Below are positions 8,816 through 16,211 of a stretch of 64,000 nucleotides of DNA, piece by piece. Each line of letters begins with the position of its first letter. The first letter of the stretch is position 1. Location of the stretch: positions 62,001 through 126,000 of the forward strand of contig CAKZTZ010000001.1 in the NCBI GenBank assembly GCA_937921695.1, written 5' to 3'. The notes beneath the pieces were generated by a model. The model was not told the DNA's origin. It ran no database searches and saw only the letters and a program-made list of their open reading frames with translations. This DNA comes from an uncultured Sulfolobales archaeon. GTDB taxonomy: Archaea > Thermoproteota > Thermoprotei_A > Sulfolobales > Acidilobaceae. The position numbers and the translations under genes are program-made.

Positions 8816-9616
8816 TTACAGTCTTATGATTGTTCCAGCGTTTTCTATAGCTCTTGTTACGGGTTGAGGTCTTAGGCCTGAAGATATTGCGATAGCTTTA
8901 ACCCCTCTCATAACCGCTTCTCTTGCTTGTAATAGTTTCCTATTCATTCCAGCGCCTACTTTGTGTAGTATAGTGTTTAGTTCTCCAGCCCTTACTTCTC
9001 TGACTAGTTCTCCATCTATTATCAGGCCTTCCACGTCTGTCAGGATTATGGCTTTGTCTACTTTTAAGGCTTCAGCTATTTTTAGGGCTGCCTGGTCTCC
9101 GTCTACGTTTAGGGGGGTTCCTTCTTCTCCTAGTGCTATGGGAGCCACTACTGTTATGTAATTGTTTGCTGTTAGAAGCTTCAGTAGCGTTACATATACA
9201 TTTACTATTCTCCCTGTGTAGCCCCCCTCTATAACCCTCTTCCTCCCCCTCTCATCTACTATGACTATCTTCTTTTTCCTCTCAGCTATCAATGTGGGCC
9301 CGTCGACCCCAGATATGCCTACAGCTTTTCCTCCTAGGCCCTCTAATGTTGATACTATGCTCTTGTTTATCTTACCAGCCATAACCATTAAGTATACTTC
9401 GAGCTCTTCCACGCTCGTATACCTACTTCTAACGCCTTCAGGCGATAATATGAAAGTAGGTTTAACCCCCATCTTAGTTGAGTACTCTGTTACAATATCC
9501 CCCCCTCCATGAACTAGTATAACTTCACAGCCTTTCTTCCACAGGCTCACAATATCCTCAGCTACCCCTCTCATGTTAGCCTTTAAAACCCTCCCCCCAA
9601 CCTTCACCACTATCAT
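8816..9616 (-). CDS. lysZ: [LysW]-aminoadipate / [LysW]-glutamate kinase
   Basis: The protein belongs to the acetylglutamate-kinase (amino-acid kinase) family and has 266 residues. The N-terminal VKVGGRVLK and the HGGG loop bind ATP phosphates, and the substrate loop and the C-terminal TDVEGL and GAGMNRKLLQA segments are in place. In organisms with LysW the enzyme phosphorylates the side-chain carboxylate of LysW-bound aminoadipate or glutamate rather than acetylglutamate. It starts 6 bases after lysY, so the two are co-transcribed. Confidence 0.93.
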   Translation of the reverse strand: MIVVKVGGRVLKANMRGVAEDIVSLWKKGCEVILVHGGGDIVTEYSTKMGVKPTFILSPEGVRSRYTSVEELEVYLMVMAGKINKSIVSTLEGLGGKAVGISGVDGPTLIAERKKKIVIVDERGRKRVIEGGYTGRIVNVYVTLLKLLTANNYITVVAPIALGEEGTPLNVDGDQAALKIAEALKVDKAIILTDVEGLIIDGELVREVRAGELNTILHKVGAGMNRKLLQAREAVMRGVKAIAISSGLRPQPVTRAIENAGTIIRL

Positions 9617-9622
9617 TCCAGC

Positions 9623-10681
9623 TCACACCGGCTTGAAGGGCGGCATCTTAAGACCTTCAGCCTCATCGAAACCCATCATTATGTTGAAAGCCTGAACAGC
9701 CTGGCCTGCAGCACCCTTAACAAGATTATCTATAGCTGCGAACCCTGTGATCCTCCTCACCCTAGCCTCTAAGGCGAACCCTACATCAGCGAAATTACTC
9801 CCAACTACATATTTAGGGTCGGGATAGCCTGGCGGCGCCCCCCTCACTATCCTTATGAAAGGCTCTCCCGAGTAGAAGTCTAAGTAAGCTCTCATCACAT
9901 CCTCCGGCCCTGCATCCCTTGAGAGCCAGGAGTGCGCCGAGGCTAAGACACCCCTCACAGCCCCGACAGAATGAGGTATTAGAGACACTGTAACATGCCT
10001 ACCGGCTATAGAGCTCAGCTCTTGTACAACCTCAGCAGAGTGTCTATGGCCTTCAGCCTCGTAAGGCCTCATAGCGCCCTCCCTCTCAGGATGATGACTT
10101 CCCATTGTCGGGTTTGACCCCCCCTCACTACTGCCTGCCTTAATATCAACGATTATTCTATCAACATCTATTAACCCCGCCTTAACCTGAGGGGCTAGAG
10201 CTATTATTGCAGCGGTAGCGTTACAGCCTGGAGAGGCTATTAGATGTGCCCCCCTTAGCTCGCCCCTGTGAAGCTCTGGAAGCCCATATACGGCTTTCTC
10301 GAGGAGGTCCGGGTAGGGGTGTTCGTAGCCGTACCAGGTCTTATAGTCTATGGGGTTCTTGAGCCTGAAGTCGGCGCTTAAATCGACAACTTTAAAGCCT
10401 AATTCTAGAAGTTTAGGGACATAGTTAACGCTCACACCATGGGGTAGGGCTGTGAAAACAACATCGGAACTCCTAGTTATCTTATCTAGATCTAGCTGGG
10501 AGAACCTTAAACCCTTATAGAATCCTCTCAAGTTAAAGTGGACATAGTGGAGGGGCTTCCCAGCATGCTCCCTAGATGTGGCTATAGTAACTTCAACATG
10601 AGGGTGTAAAGCTAGTATCCTCAATAATTCCCCCCCAGTATATCCTGAGGCTCCGATGACAGCTACTCTAACACTAGCCAT
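9623..10681 (-). CDS. lysY: [LysW]-aminoadipate/[LysW]-glutamate phosphate reductase
   Basis: This 352-residue member of the ArgC family reduces the acyl phosphate made by LysZ to a semialdehyde with NADPH. The N-terminal Rossmann motif GASGYTGGELLRI, the catalytic cysteine in SPGCNATAAI (about residue 150), and the C-terminal GAAGQAVQAFN segment that closes the active site are visible. The ATG at 10681 is nearly at the expected transcription start, so the mRNA is close to leaderless. The gene is divergent from lysW. Its promoter carries the arginine operator between TATA box and start, while lysW is transcribed away from it. Confidence 0.95.
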   Translation of the reverse strand: MASVRVAVIGASGYTGGELLRILALHPHVEVTIATSREHAGKPLHYVHFNLRGFYKGLRFSQLDLDKITRSSDVVFTALPHGVSVNYVPKLLELGFKVVDLSADFRLKNPIDYKTWYGYEHPYPDLLEKAVYGLPELHRGELRGAHLIASPGCNATAAIIALAPQVKAGLIDVDRIIVDIKAGSSEGGSNPTMGSHHPEREGAMRPYEAEGHRHSAEVVQELSSIAGRHVTVSLIPHSVGAVRGVLASAHSWLSRDAGPEDVMRAYLDFYSGEPFIRIVRGAPPGYPDPKYVVGSNFADVGFALEARVRRITGFAAIDNLVKGAAGQAVQAFNIMMGFDEAEGLKMPPFKPV

Positions 10682-10693
10682 AAACCCGCCCCT

Positions 10694-10707
10694 ACTACAA
10701 GTGTAAC
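10694..10707. promoter_or_regulatory. Candidate arginine operator at the lysY promoter
   Basis: On the minus strand the site reads GTTACACTTGTAGT, 10 of 14 positions shared with the argG site and with the same spacer. It directly follows TATAAAG (together TATAAAGTTACA, 10702-10713) and lies between the TATA box and the expected transcription start. A bound protein there would block initiation. Confidence 0.55.
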
Positions 10708-10731
10708 TTTATACCCTTTAAGCGTTACTGC

Positions 10732-10747
10732 TTCTATTTAAATAGAA
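10732..10747. promoter_or_regulatory. Perfect 16-bp palindrome between lysY and lysW
   Basis: TTCTATTTAAATAGAA is a perfect palindrome in the divergent lysY/lysW promoter region, about 25-40 bases upstream of the lysW TATA box (TTTATATA, 10773-10780). AT-rich symmetric sites of this kind are typical for Lrp/AsnC-family regulators. LysM of Sulfolobus, an Lrp-type protein, controls lysW genes. Assignment to such a factor is inference. Confidence 0.45.
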
Positions 10748-10772
10748 ACTTTTTGTGATTATGATGGAAACA

Positions 10773-10780
10773 TTTATATA
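10773..10780 (+). promoter_or_regulatory. lysW promoter (TATA box)
   Basis: TTTATATA precedes the lysW ATG by 36 bases, which places transcription start near 10802 and leaves room for the GAGGAG ribosome site at 10808-10813. Confidence 0.6.
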
Positions 10781-10815
10781 CCCCGGTCAAAATCTAGAGT
10801 AAAGGCTGAGGAGAT

Positions 10816-10983
10816 ATGCCCCGAGCTAGGTGCCCTATATGCGGTAGGGATGTCCAGGTACCTGAGGATGTACTACCAGGGGAAGTATTGGATCACGAGT
10901 GTGGCGTGAGCCTGGAAGTTGTAATAAGCGATGGCAAGATACTATTGAAGCCCCTGGAAATAGGGGAGGATTGGGGCGAGTAG
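10816..10983 (+). CDS. lysW: Amino-group carrier protein LysW
   Basis: This 55-residue acidic protein carries the intermediates of lysine and arginine synthesis on its C-terminal glutamate. It has the N-terminal zinc knuckle CPICG with a second metal ligand pair near HECG, a beta-rich core, and the C-terminal EDWGE signature whose last Glu forms the isopeptide bond with aminoadipate or glutamate. A GAGGAG site precedes the ATG. It heads the plus-strand lysW-lysX-lysJ-lysK-argX group and is easily overlooked because of its size. Confidence 0.95.
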   Translation: MPRARCPICGRDVQVPEDVLPGEVLDHECGVSLEVVISDGKILLKPLEIGEDWGE

Positions 10984-10989
10984 GGGGCC

Positions 10990-11835
10990 ATGGTAAGTAT
11001 AGCTTTAATCTATGACATTGCGAGGTGGGAGGAGAGAGCTCTACTAGAGGCTTCCAGAAAGCTTTCAGTTAACGTTAATATCATACATGTGAAATCTAAG
11101 GCGTTCCCCGTAGACGGCTTAAGGGAAGATGCTGATATAGGGCTTCAGAGGAGTTTAAGCCACACTATAGCAGTATCCTCTACTGTGCTCTTTGAAGCTT
11201 CAGGTTTAAGGGTTGTTAACAGTTCCAAGGCTATAAGCCTGGCTCAAGACAAGCTGTGGACGTTAACCCTCCTATCCAGGGCCGGGATCCCAACGCCTAA
11301 AACTGTAGTAGCTTTTAGCGAGCAGAGCGCTGTGGAGGCTGCTAGGATACTAGGCTACCCTGTTGTTGTTAAGCCCGTTAACGGGAGTTGGGGCAAGCTT
11401 GTCAGCCTTGTCGAGGATGATGAGACTTTAAGGGTAATCTTAGAGCATAAGGCTTTCATAAACAACCCCCAGTTTAAGATACATTTGATCCAAGAATATG
11501 TTAGGAAGCCCGGTAGAGACATAAGGGTCTTCGTTGTAGGGGATGAAGTGCCAGTAGCTATATATAGGGTGAGCAGCCATTGGATAACAAACACTGCCCG
11601 GGGAGGTGTAGCTATGCCGGCCCCTATAGATGAGGGCCTGAGAGACTTAGCCCTCAAAGCCTCGGAAGTTTTAGGGGTTGAAGTTTCAGGCATAGACGTG
11701 TTTGAAGACCCGGAGAGAGGCTACTTGGTAAACGAGGTCAACGCTGTCCCAGACTTTAGGAACACTGTAGCAGTCACCGGTTATGATTTCCCAGCTAAGA
11801 TAGTAGAGTATCTTGTGAGGGAAGCTAGGAAGTGA
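10990..11835 (+). CDS. lysX: LysW-amino-acid ligase, probably LysX (aminoadipate)
   Basis: This is an ATP-grasp ligase of the RimK type with 281 residues that joins an amino acid to the C-terminal Glu of LysW. ATP-grasp elements are clear: KPVNGSWGK near residue 130, the IQEYVRKPGRDIRVFVVGD strand pair near 170, and the metal-binding end LVNEVNAVPDF near 245. The stretch SHWITNTARGG matches what I recall of Thermus LysX, so I favour aminoadipate as substrate over glutamate. A paralogue follows at 14045. It begins 6 bases after lysW, and its stop overlaps the next start (GTGA). Confidence 0.88.
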   Translation: MVSIALIYDIARWEERALLEASRKLSVNVNIIHVKSKAFPVDGLREDADIGLQRSLSHTIAVSSTVLFEASGLRVVNSSKAISLAQDKLWTLTLLSRAGIPTPKTVVAFSEQSAVEAARILGYPVVVKPVNGSWGKLVSLVEDDETLRVILEHKAFINNPQFKIHLIQEYVRKPGRDIRVFVVGDEVPVAIYRVSSHWITNTARGGVAMPAPIDEGLRDLALKASEVLGVEVSGIDVFEDPERGYLVNEVNAVPDFRNTVAVTGYDFPAKIVEYLVREARK

Positions 11836-13004
11836 CCAGGCTCAAGTACATGAAGTTCTATGAGGACAGGGGGCTGGAGATATCTAAGGCTGAAGGGCAG
11901 TACGTCTGGGACCCTGAAGGCAACATATACTTAGACTTCCACACAGGGCACGGGGTAGCCTTTCTAGGCCATAGGAACCCTAAAGTTTTAGAGGCTATAG
12001 TGAGCCAGCTTGAAAACGTGGCCACGGCAACCCCCTCTTTCAAGGTTAAAATAAGGGAGGACATGCTAGCTTCTCTAGAGAATGTAATCCCAGCACACTT
12101 ATCCCACGTGACACTCCTCAACAGCGGCAGCGAGGCGGTGGAGCTAGCTCTCAAAATAGCTAGGAAAACCACTGGGAAGAAGAGGCTCGTAGGCTTCTCA
12201 GGCTCGTTCCACGGGAGAACAATGGGAGCCCTCTCCGTCACAGGATCCCCCAGGTATAGGAGTTCTTTCGAGCCCCTAGTCGGGGATACTATCATCCTAC
12301 CTTACAATAATGTAGAAGCCTTAGATAAAATAGACTCTGAAACTGCGGGGATCATAGTTGAAATAGTCCAGGGCGAAGGGGGGGTTATCCCTGCTGAGAG
12401 GGATTTTATTAAAGCTCTCAAAGAGAAAGCTGAAGAGAAAAACGCTATACTAATAGTAGATGAGGTTCAAACAGGGTTCGGGAGGACCGGCAGCATTTGG
12501 GCCTTCCAACACTACAATGTAGAGCCCGACATACTAGTCGCTGGTAAGGCTGTGGGTGGAGGGTTTCCAGTGAGCCTCATAGCCCTCCCGGAAGATTTAG
12601 CTTTGAAATTAGAGCCCGGGGATCACGGTTCAACATTTGGGGGTAATCCTTTAGCCTGCGCCGCCGTTAAAGCATCTGTTGAAGTCTTATTAGGCGATAA
12701 TGTAGCTGGGAAAGCCGAGTTCATGGGTAAACTCCTCTATGACAAGCTAGTCTCCAAGCTTAGGGGTAACAGGCTCGTTAAGAGTATTAGGGGGCTTGGT
12801 TTAATGCTCGGGATAGACTTGAGAATAACCCCTGGGAGCATCATAAAATGCGCCCAGTCTAGGAGAGTCTTAACGCTCAAAGCTGGCAGCACCGTGGTTA
12901 GGCTACTACCCCCATACCTAATAACTGAGAGTGACGTAGAGTGGGGGGTGGAGGCTGTTGCTAGATGCGCATATGAAGAGCTTAGCCTTAAAACTCCTAC
13001 TTGA
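11832..13004 (+). CDS. lysJ: [LysW]-lysine/ornithine aminotransferase
   Basis: This class III PLP aminotransferase (390 residues) is of the ArgD/LysJ type. It converts LysW-bound semialdehydes to LysW-lysine or LysW-ornithine. Visible features are the glycine-rich NSGSEAVELALKIAR cofactor segment, VDEVQTGFGRTG with the PLP-contacting Asp, and the Schiff-base lysine in LVAGKAVGGGFPVS (about residue 237). The GTG start overlaps the lysX stop codon (GTGA) and its 3' end overlaps the lysK start by about 30 bases. Confidence 0.93.
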   Translation: MTRLKYMKFYEDRGLEISKAEGQYVWDPEGNIYLDFHTGHGVAFLGHRNPKVLEAIVSQLENVATATPSFKVKIREDMLASLENVIPAHLSHVTLLNSGSEAVELALKIARKTTGKKRLVGFSGSFHGRTMGALSVTGSPRYRSSFEPLVGDTIILPYNNVEALDKIDSETAGIIVEIVQGEGGVIPAERDFIKALKEKAEEKNAILIVDEVQTGFGRTGSIWAFQHYNVEPDILVAGKAVGGGFPVSLIALPEDLALKLEPGDHGSTFGGNPLACAAVKASVEVLLGDNVAGKAEFMGKLLYDKLVSKLRGNRLVKSIRGLGLMLGIDLRITPGSIIKCAQSRRVLTLKAGSTVVRLLPPYLITESDVEWGVEAVARCAYEELSLKTPT

Positions 13005-14043
13005 CCTCCTCCAGGCTTACAGCCCCACGTATGAGGAGGAGAAGGCTGTCAAAGTCCTAGAAGAGTACTCGGTTAAACTCGGCTTCGACAGCGTCTATAT
13101 AGACTCCGCTGGAAACCTTATAGCTGAAGCAGGCTCTGGAGATAAAACTGTAGCCTTAATAGGTCACGTGGATACAGTAACAGGCCGCATACCTGTAACG
13201 TTTAACGGGGATATAGTGACGGGGCGGGGGGCTGTAGATGCTAAGGGCCCCTTAGCCGCGATGTTCATAGCCTCTGTCAAGGCGGCAAGCATCCTGGGGG
13301 GTGATAGTGTTAAGATTAGAGCTGTGGCTAGCGTGGGTGAGGAAGGGTCGAGTCATGGAGCTTGGGCCCTCGTTAACAGGGGCTTTAAAGCAGACTATAT
13401 AATAGTCGGGGAGCCTACGAACGTGTCTAACGTGGCAATAGGCTGTAGGGGTAGCTGCAGGCTGATAGTTGAATGTAAAAGCTCTGGGGGTCACACAGCG
13501 AACCCCGAGCTCTACGAGTCTGCGTGCGTTAAACTCCTCGAAGCATGGGGCTTCATATCTAGCCGTGTAAACCCCCCATACACAGCTACGATCACTAGGA
13601 TAGCTTGCGGGGAGGTTATGAGCAATGTGATCCCAAGGAACGGCTCTATTACTGTGCTAATAAGAATCCCCCTAGATAGTAGCGTGTCAGAGCTAGGAAA
13701 AATAATTGAAGAGAGCCCCCCGATCAACGGGTGCTCGTGGAGGCTTGAAAACTGCATAGAGCCCTACAAGACTTCCCCTTCAAACCCTGCAGCTAGGTCT
13801 CTCGTGAGAGCCATAGTAGTTTCAGGGTTGAAACCCAGGATCACTGTTAAGATGGGGACGAGCGACATGACTATACTCTCAAGAATAACGGGGAATATAG
13901 CTGAAAACGGGCCTGGAAAGCCGGAACTCTCCCACACAGACGGCGAGTTCATAAATGTAAACGATTATTTCAAAGGGATAGAGGTATACTCTAGATCCAT
14001 AATGGAGCTTTCTAGAGAGAAACCTATAATAGGGAGGTGTTAA
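12973..14043 (+). CDS. lysK: [LysW]-lysine/ornithine hydrolase
   Basis: LysK releases lysine or ornithine from LysW. This M20-family metallopeptidase of about 356 residues shows the zinc ligands in GHVDTV, the bridging Asp in GAVDAKG, the catalytic Glu pair in GEEGSSHG and the ligand in VGEPT. A metal-binding His lies near the C-terminus (PELSHTDGE). I use ATG 12973 because MKSLALKL begins like other family members; an in-frame TTG at 12958 is also possible. It overlaps the end of lysJ. Confidence 0.92.
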   Translation: MKSLALKLLLDLLQAYSPTYEEEKAVKVLEEYSVKLGFDSVYIDSAGNLIAEAGSGDKTVALIGHVDTVTGRIPVTFNGDIVTGRGAVDAKGPLAAMFIASVKAASILGGDSVKIRAVASVGEEGSSHGAWALVNRGFKADYIIVGEPTNVSNVAIGCRGSCRLIVECKSSGGHTANPELYESACVKLLEAWGFISSRVNPPYTATITRIACGEVMSNVIPRNGSITVLIRIPLDSSVSELGKIIEESPPINGCSWRLENCIEPYKTSPSNPAARSLVRAIVVSGLKPRITVKMGTSDMTILSRITGNIAENGPGKPELSHTDGEFINVNDYFKGIEVYSRSIMELSREKPIIGRC

Positions 14044-14044
14044 A

Positions 14045-14905
14045 GTGGTTGCCGACGATAAAAGCCTGATATGGGTCTCCCTCGACATAGAGAGGGTTGA
14101 AGAGGAATCCCTAATAGCTGAGTTTACAAGGAGAGGTTTAAAAGTTGGGATTGCGGGAAGCCGGGAGCTGAAGGCCATACCATACTATGACTTTGAAGGA
14201 TCACTAGTCCTAGTTAGGAATATCTCAGCGGTAAACAGCATATATGTGGCAGCCATAGCCGACGCCTCCGGAGGAACCCCCGTGAACTCCACGTCAACCC
14301 TAGTTATAGGCCATGATAAAATACTTACATACGCAGCTCTCGCCAAGAAAGGTTTAAAAATACCTAGGAGCCTCGTAGCCCTCGAGGATTTCAGAGAGTA
14401 TAAAGCTTTAGAAAAACTCAAGTTCCCAGTCATAGTTAAACCCCCCATGGGCAGTTGGGGGAGGCTTGTTTCAATGGCGAGAAGCTCTGAAACACTTAAA
14501 TCTATATTATCCCATGTGAGCTTCCTAGAGACCCCCCACCTAAAAGTAAGGCTGATACAAGAGCCGGGCATGCTAGGGGTAGACGTTAGGTGCTTTATAG
14601 TAGGAGGCTCCCTCATAGCATGCATGGAGAGGAGGGGGCCCCCGGGCGAGTGGAGGAGCAACGCAGCCCTCGGAGGCACCGCGCGCCCCTACAAGCCAGA
14701 CCATGATGTTGAAGAAGCATCTATAAAGGCTGCTGAGTCTTTAAATGCTGAAATAGCGGGGGTGGACTTGTTATTCGATAGTATGGGGGAGTTCTATGTT
14801 AATGAGGTTAACGTAGTCCCCGAGTTTAAGACTTTAATGAAAGCTACTGGTGTTAACATAGCTGGAGCTATAGTTGACTATATTATCTGGAAGGTTAAAA
14901 GGTGA
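14045..14905 (+). CDS. argX: Second LysW ligase, probably ArgX (glutamate)
   Basis: This second RimK-type ATP-grasp protein (286 residues) lies one base after lysK. It shares KPPMGSWGRLVS, the IQEPGMLGVDVRCFIVGG strands and the NEVNVVPEFK metal site with the neighbouring LysX but differs in the substrate region (RSNAALGGTARPYKP). Archaea that make both lysine and arginine through LysW carry two such ligases, LysX for aminoadipate and ArgX for glutamate. By elimination this copy is the better ArgX candidate, but the assignment could be reversed. It starts with GTG. Confidence 0.78.
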   Translation: MVADDKSLIWVSLDIERVEEESLIAEFTRRGLKVGIAGSRELKAIPYYDFEGSLVLVRNISAVNSIYVAAIADASGGTPVNSTSTLVIGHDKILTYAALAKKGLKIPRSLVALEDFREYKALEKLKFPVIVKPPMGSWGRLVSMARSSETLKSILSHVSFLETPHLKVRLIQEPGMLGVDVRCFIVGGSLIACMERRGPPGEWRSNAALGGTARPYKPDHDVEEASIKAAESLNAEIAGVDLLFDSMGEFYVNEVNVVPEFKTLMKATGVNIAGAIVDYIIWKVKR

Positions 14906-14957
14906 GCGTTATGAATTTAAGGTTCCCCTTTTGCAGTGGAGTTGAGAGGTGCCCCCT

Positions 14958-16211
14958 TTGAAGCCTCCGTATAACGTGGATGTAGACTCGTTGAGAGAGA
15001 GCCCTACTAGGGCTGTGAATAGGATTGTTGAGAGGCTTAAGAGGGAGGGTAAAGATGTCATAATGTTATCTACGGGGGAGCCCGGGATACCTCCGCCCCT
15101 CGAGGTTAGGCTCTGGCTTTCCGAGGCTTTGAAAGAAGAGTCTATGAGACTATACTCCTACACACCATCCCCCGGCTTTCTAAGTCTTAGAGAAGCTATA
15201 GTTGATGATTTAAAAGACATTGGCGGTGTCGACGTTAGCGTTGACCAGGTTGTCGTAGCTACGGGGGGCCAGGCTACTATGTTCTCAACCCTAGCAACTA
15301 TACTATCCCCGGGGGATGAAGTGATCCTCATGGACCCCACATACTTCGGATACTGGAACCTGTTATCCTATTTTAAAGCGGAGCTTAAGCCTATAGTAGC
15401 GTCTCTAGATAAAGGCTTCCAGCCTGACGTCGAGGCTATTAAAGAATCTATTGTTAAAGGTAAAACAAGGGCCATCATAATGGTGAGCCCCGACAACCCC
15501 ACGGGGAGGCTCCTAGACCTGGACGTTGCTAAGTCACTTTCGGAAATAGCTGTAGACTATGGGCTCTGGATAGTCTATGACGAGCCATATAAGACTCTAA
15601 CATATGAAGGGGAGCACGTATACATGTATAACCTAGCCCCGGAGAACACTATATCATTAAACGCTTTCAGCAAAGACCCCGGGATCCCGGGGTGGAGGCT
15701 AGGCTACATATACGGTCCGGGATGGGTCATGAAGAAGATAGCTCTAGTTTCTGAAGCTATAACATACAACCCTCCGAGCGTCGCACAGCACCTAGTAACA
15801 GTATACCTAAGAAACAGGGAGTTGAGGAAAAGGCACATAGAGTATGCTAGAAGCGTATACATGAGGAGGAGAGACGTGATGATGGAAGAAGTTTCGAAAA
15901 TAAGCGGAGCTAGATACATTAAACCAGGCGGCGCTATGTTCCTAATGGTAGACATCAAAGACATAGTGGAACCCTTAAACGTCGACTGCACCCTCCTAAC
16001 CGAAAAACTACTAAGAGAGAAACTAGTAGCAGTACTACCCGGAGAGTTCTTTGGAAAATCAACTAAAAACTTCATAAGGCTAAGCTTCCCTACAGAGACC
16101 CCGGAGAGGATCAGGGAAGGCGTTAAGAGGCTGAGAGAACTCTTAGAAGAAATAGAAGAGAAGGAAAACAAGGGTATAAAGAGAAGTTCACTATTCGAAG
16201 CCTCACTCTAA
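14958..16211 (+). CDS. Class I/II PLP aminotransferase
   Basis: This fold-type I aminotransferase of about 417 residues belongs to the aspartate/aromatic aminotransferase family. It has the N-terminal STGEPGIPPP substrate segment, the SPDNPTGRLL loop, YDEPYKTL with the PLP Asp/Tyr, and the Schiff-base Lys in NAFSKDPGIPGWRLGY. A TTG at 14958 lies 6 bases after GAGGTG and gives MKPPYNVD; a GTG at 14949 also opens the frame. Its place after the LysW genes suggests 2-aminoadipate aminotransferase (LysN-like) or aspartate aminotransferase, but sequence alone does not decide. The 3' end overlaps the convergent gene by 9 bases. Confidence 0.85.
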   Translation: MKPPYNVDVDSLRESPTRAVNRIVERLKREGKDVIMLSTGEPGIPPPLEVRLWLSEALKEESMRLYSYTPSPGFLSLREAIVDDLKDIGGVDVSVDQVVVATGGQATMFSTLATILSPGDEVILMDPTYFGYWNLLSYFKAELKPIVASLDKGFQPDVEAIKESIVKGKTRAIIMVSPDNPTGRLLDLDVAKSLSEIAVDYGLWIVYDEPYKTLTYEGEHVYMYNLAPENTISLNAFSKDPGIPGWRLGYIYGPGWVMKKIALVSEAITYNPPSVAQHLVTVYLRNRELRKRHIEYARSVYMRRRDVMMEEVSKISGARYIKPGGAMFLMVDIKDIVEPLNVDCTLLTEKLLREKLVAVLPGEFFGKSTKNFIRLSFPTETPERIREGVKRLRELLEEIEEKENKGIKRSSLFEASL

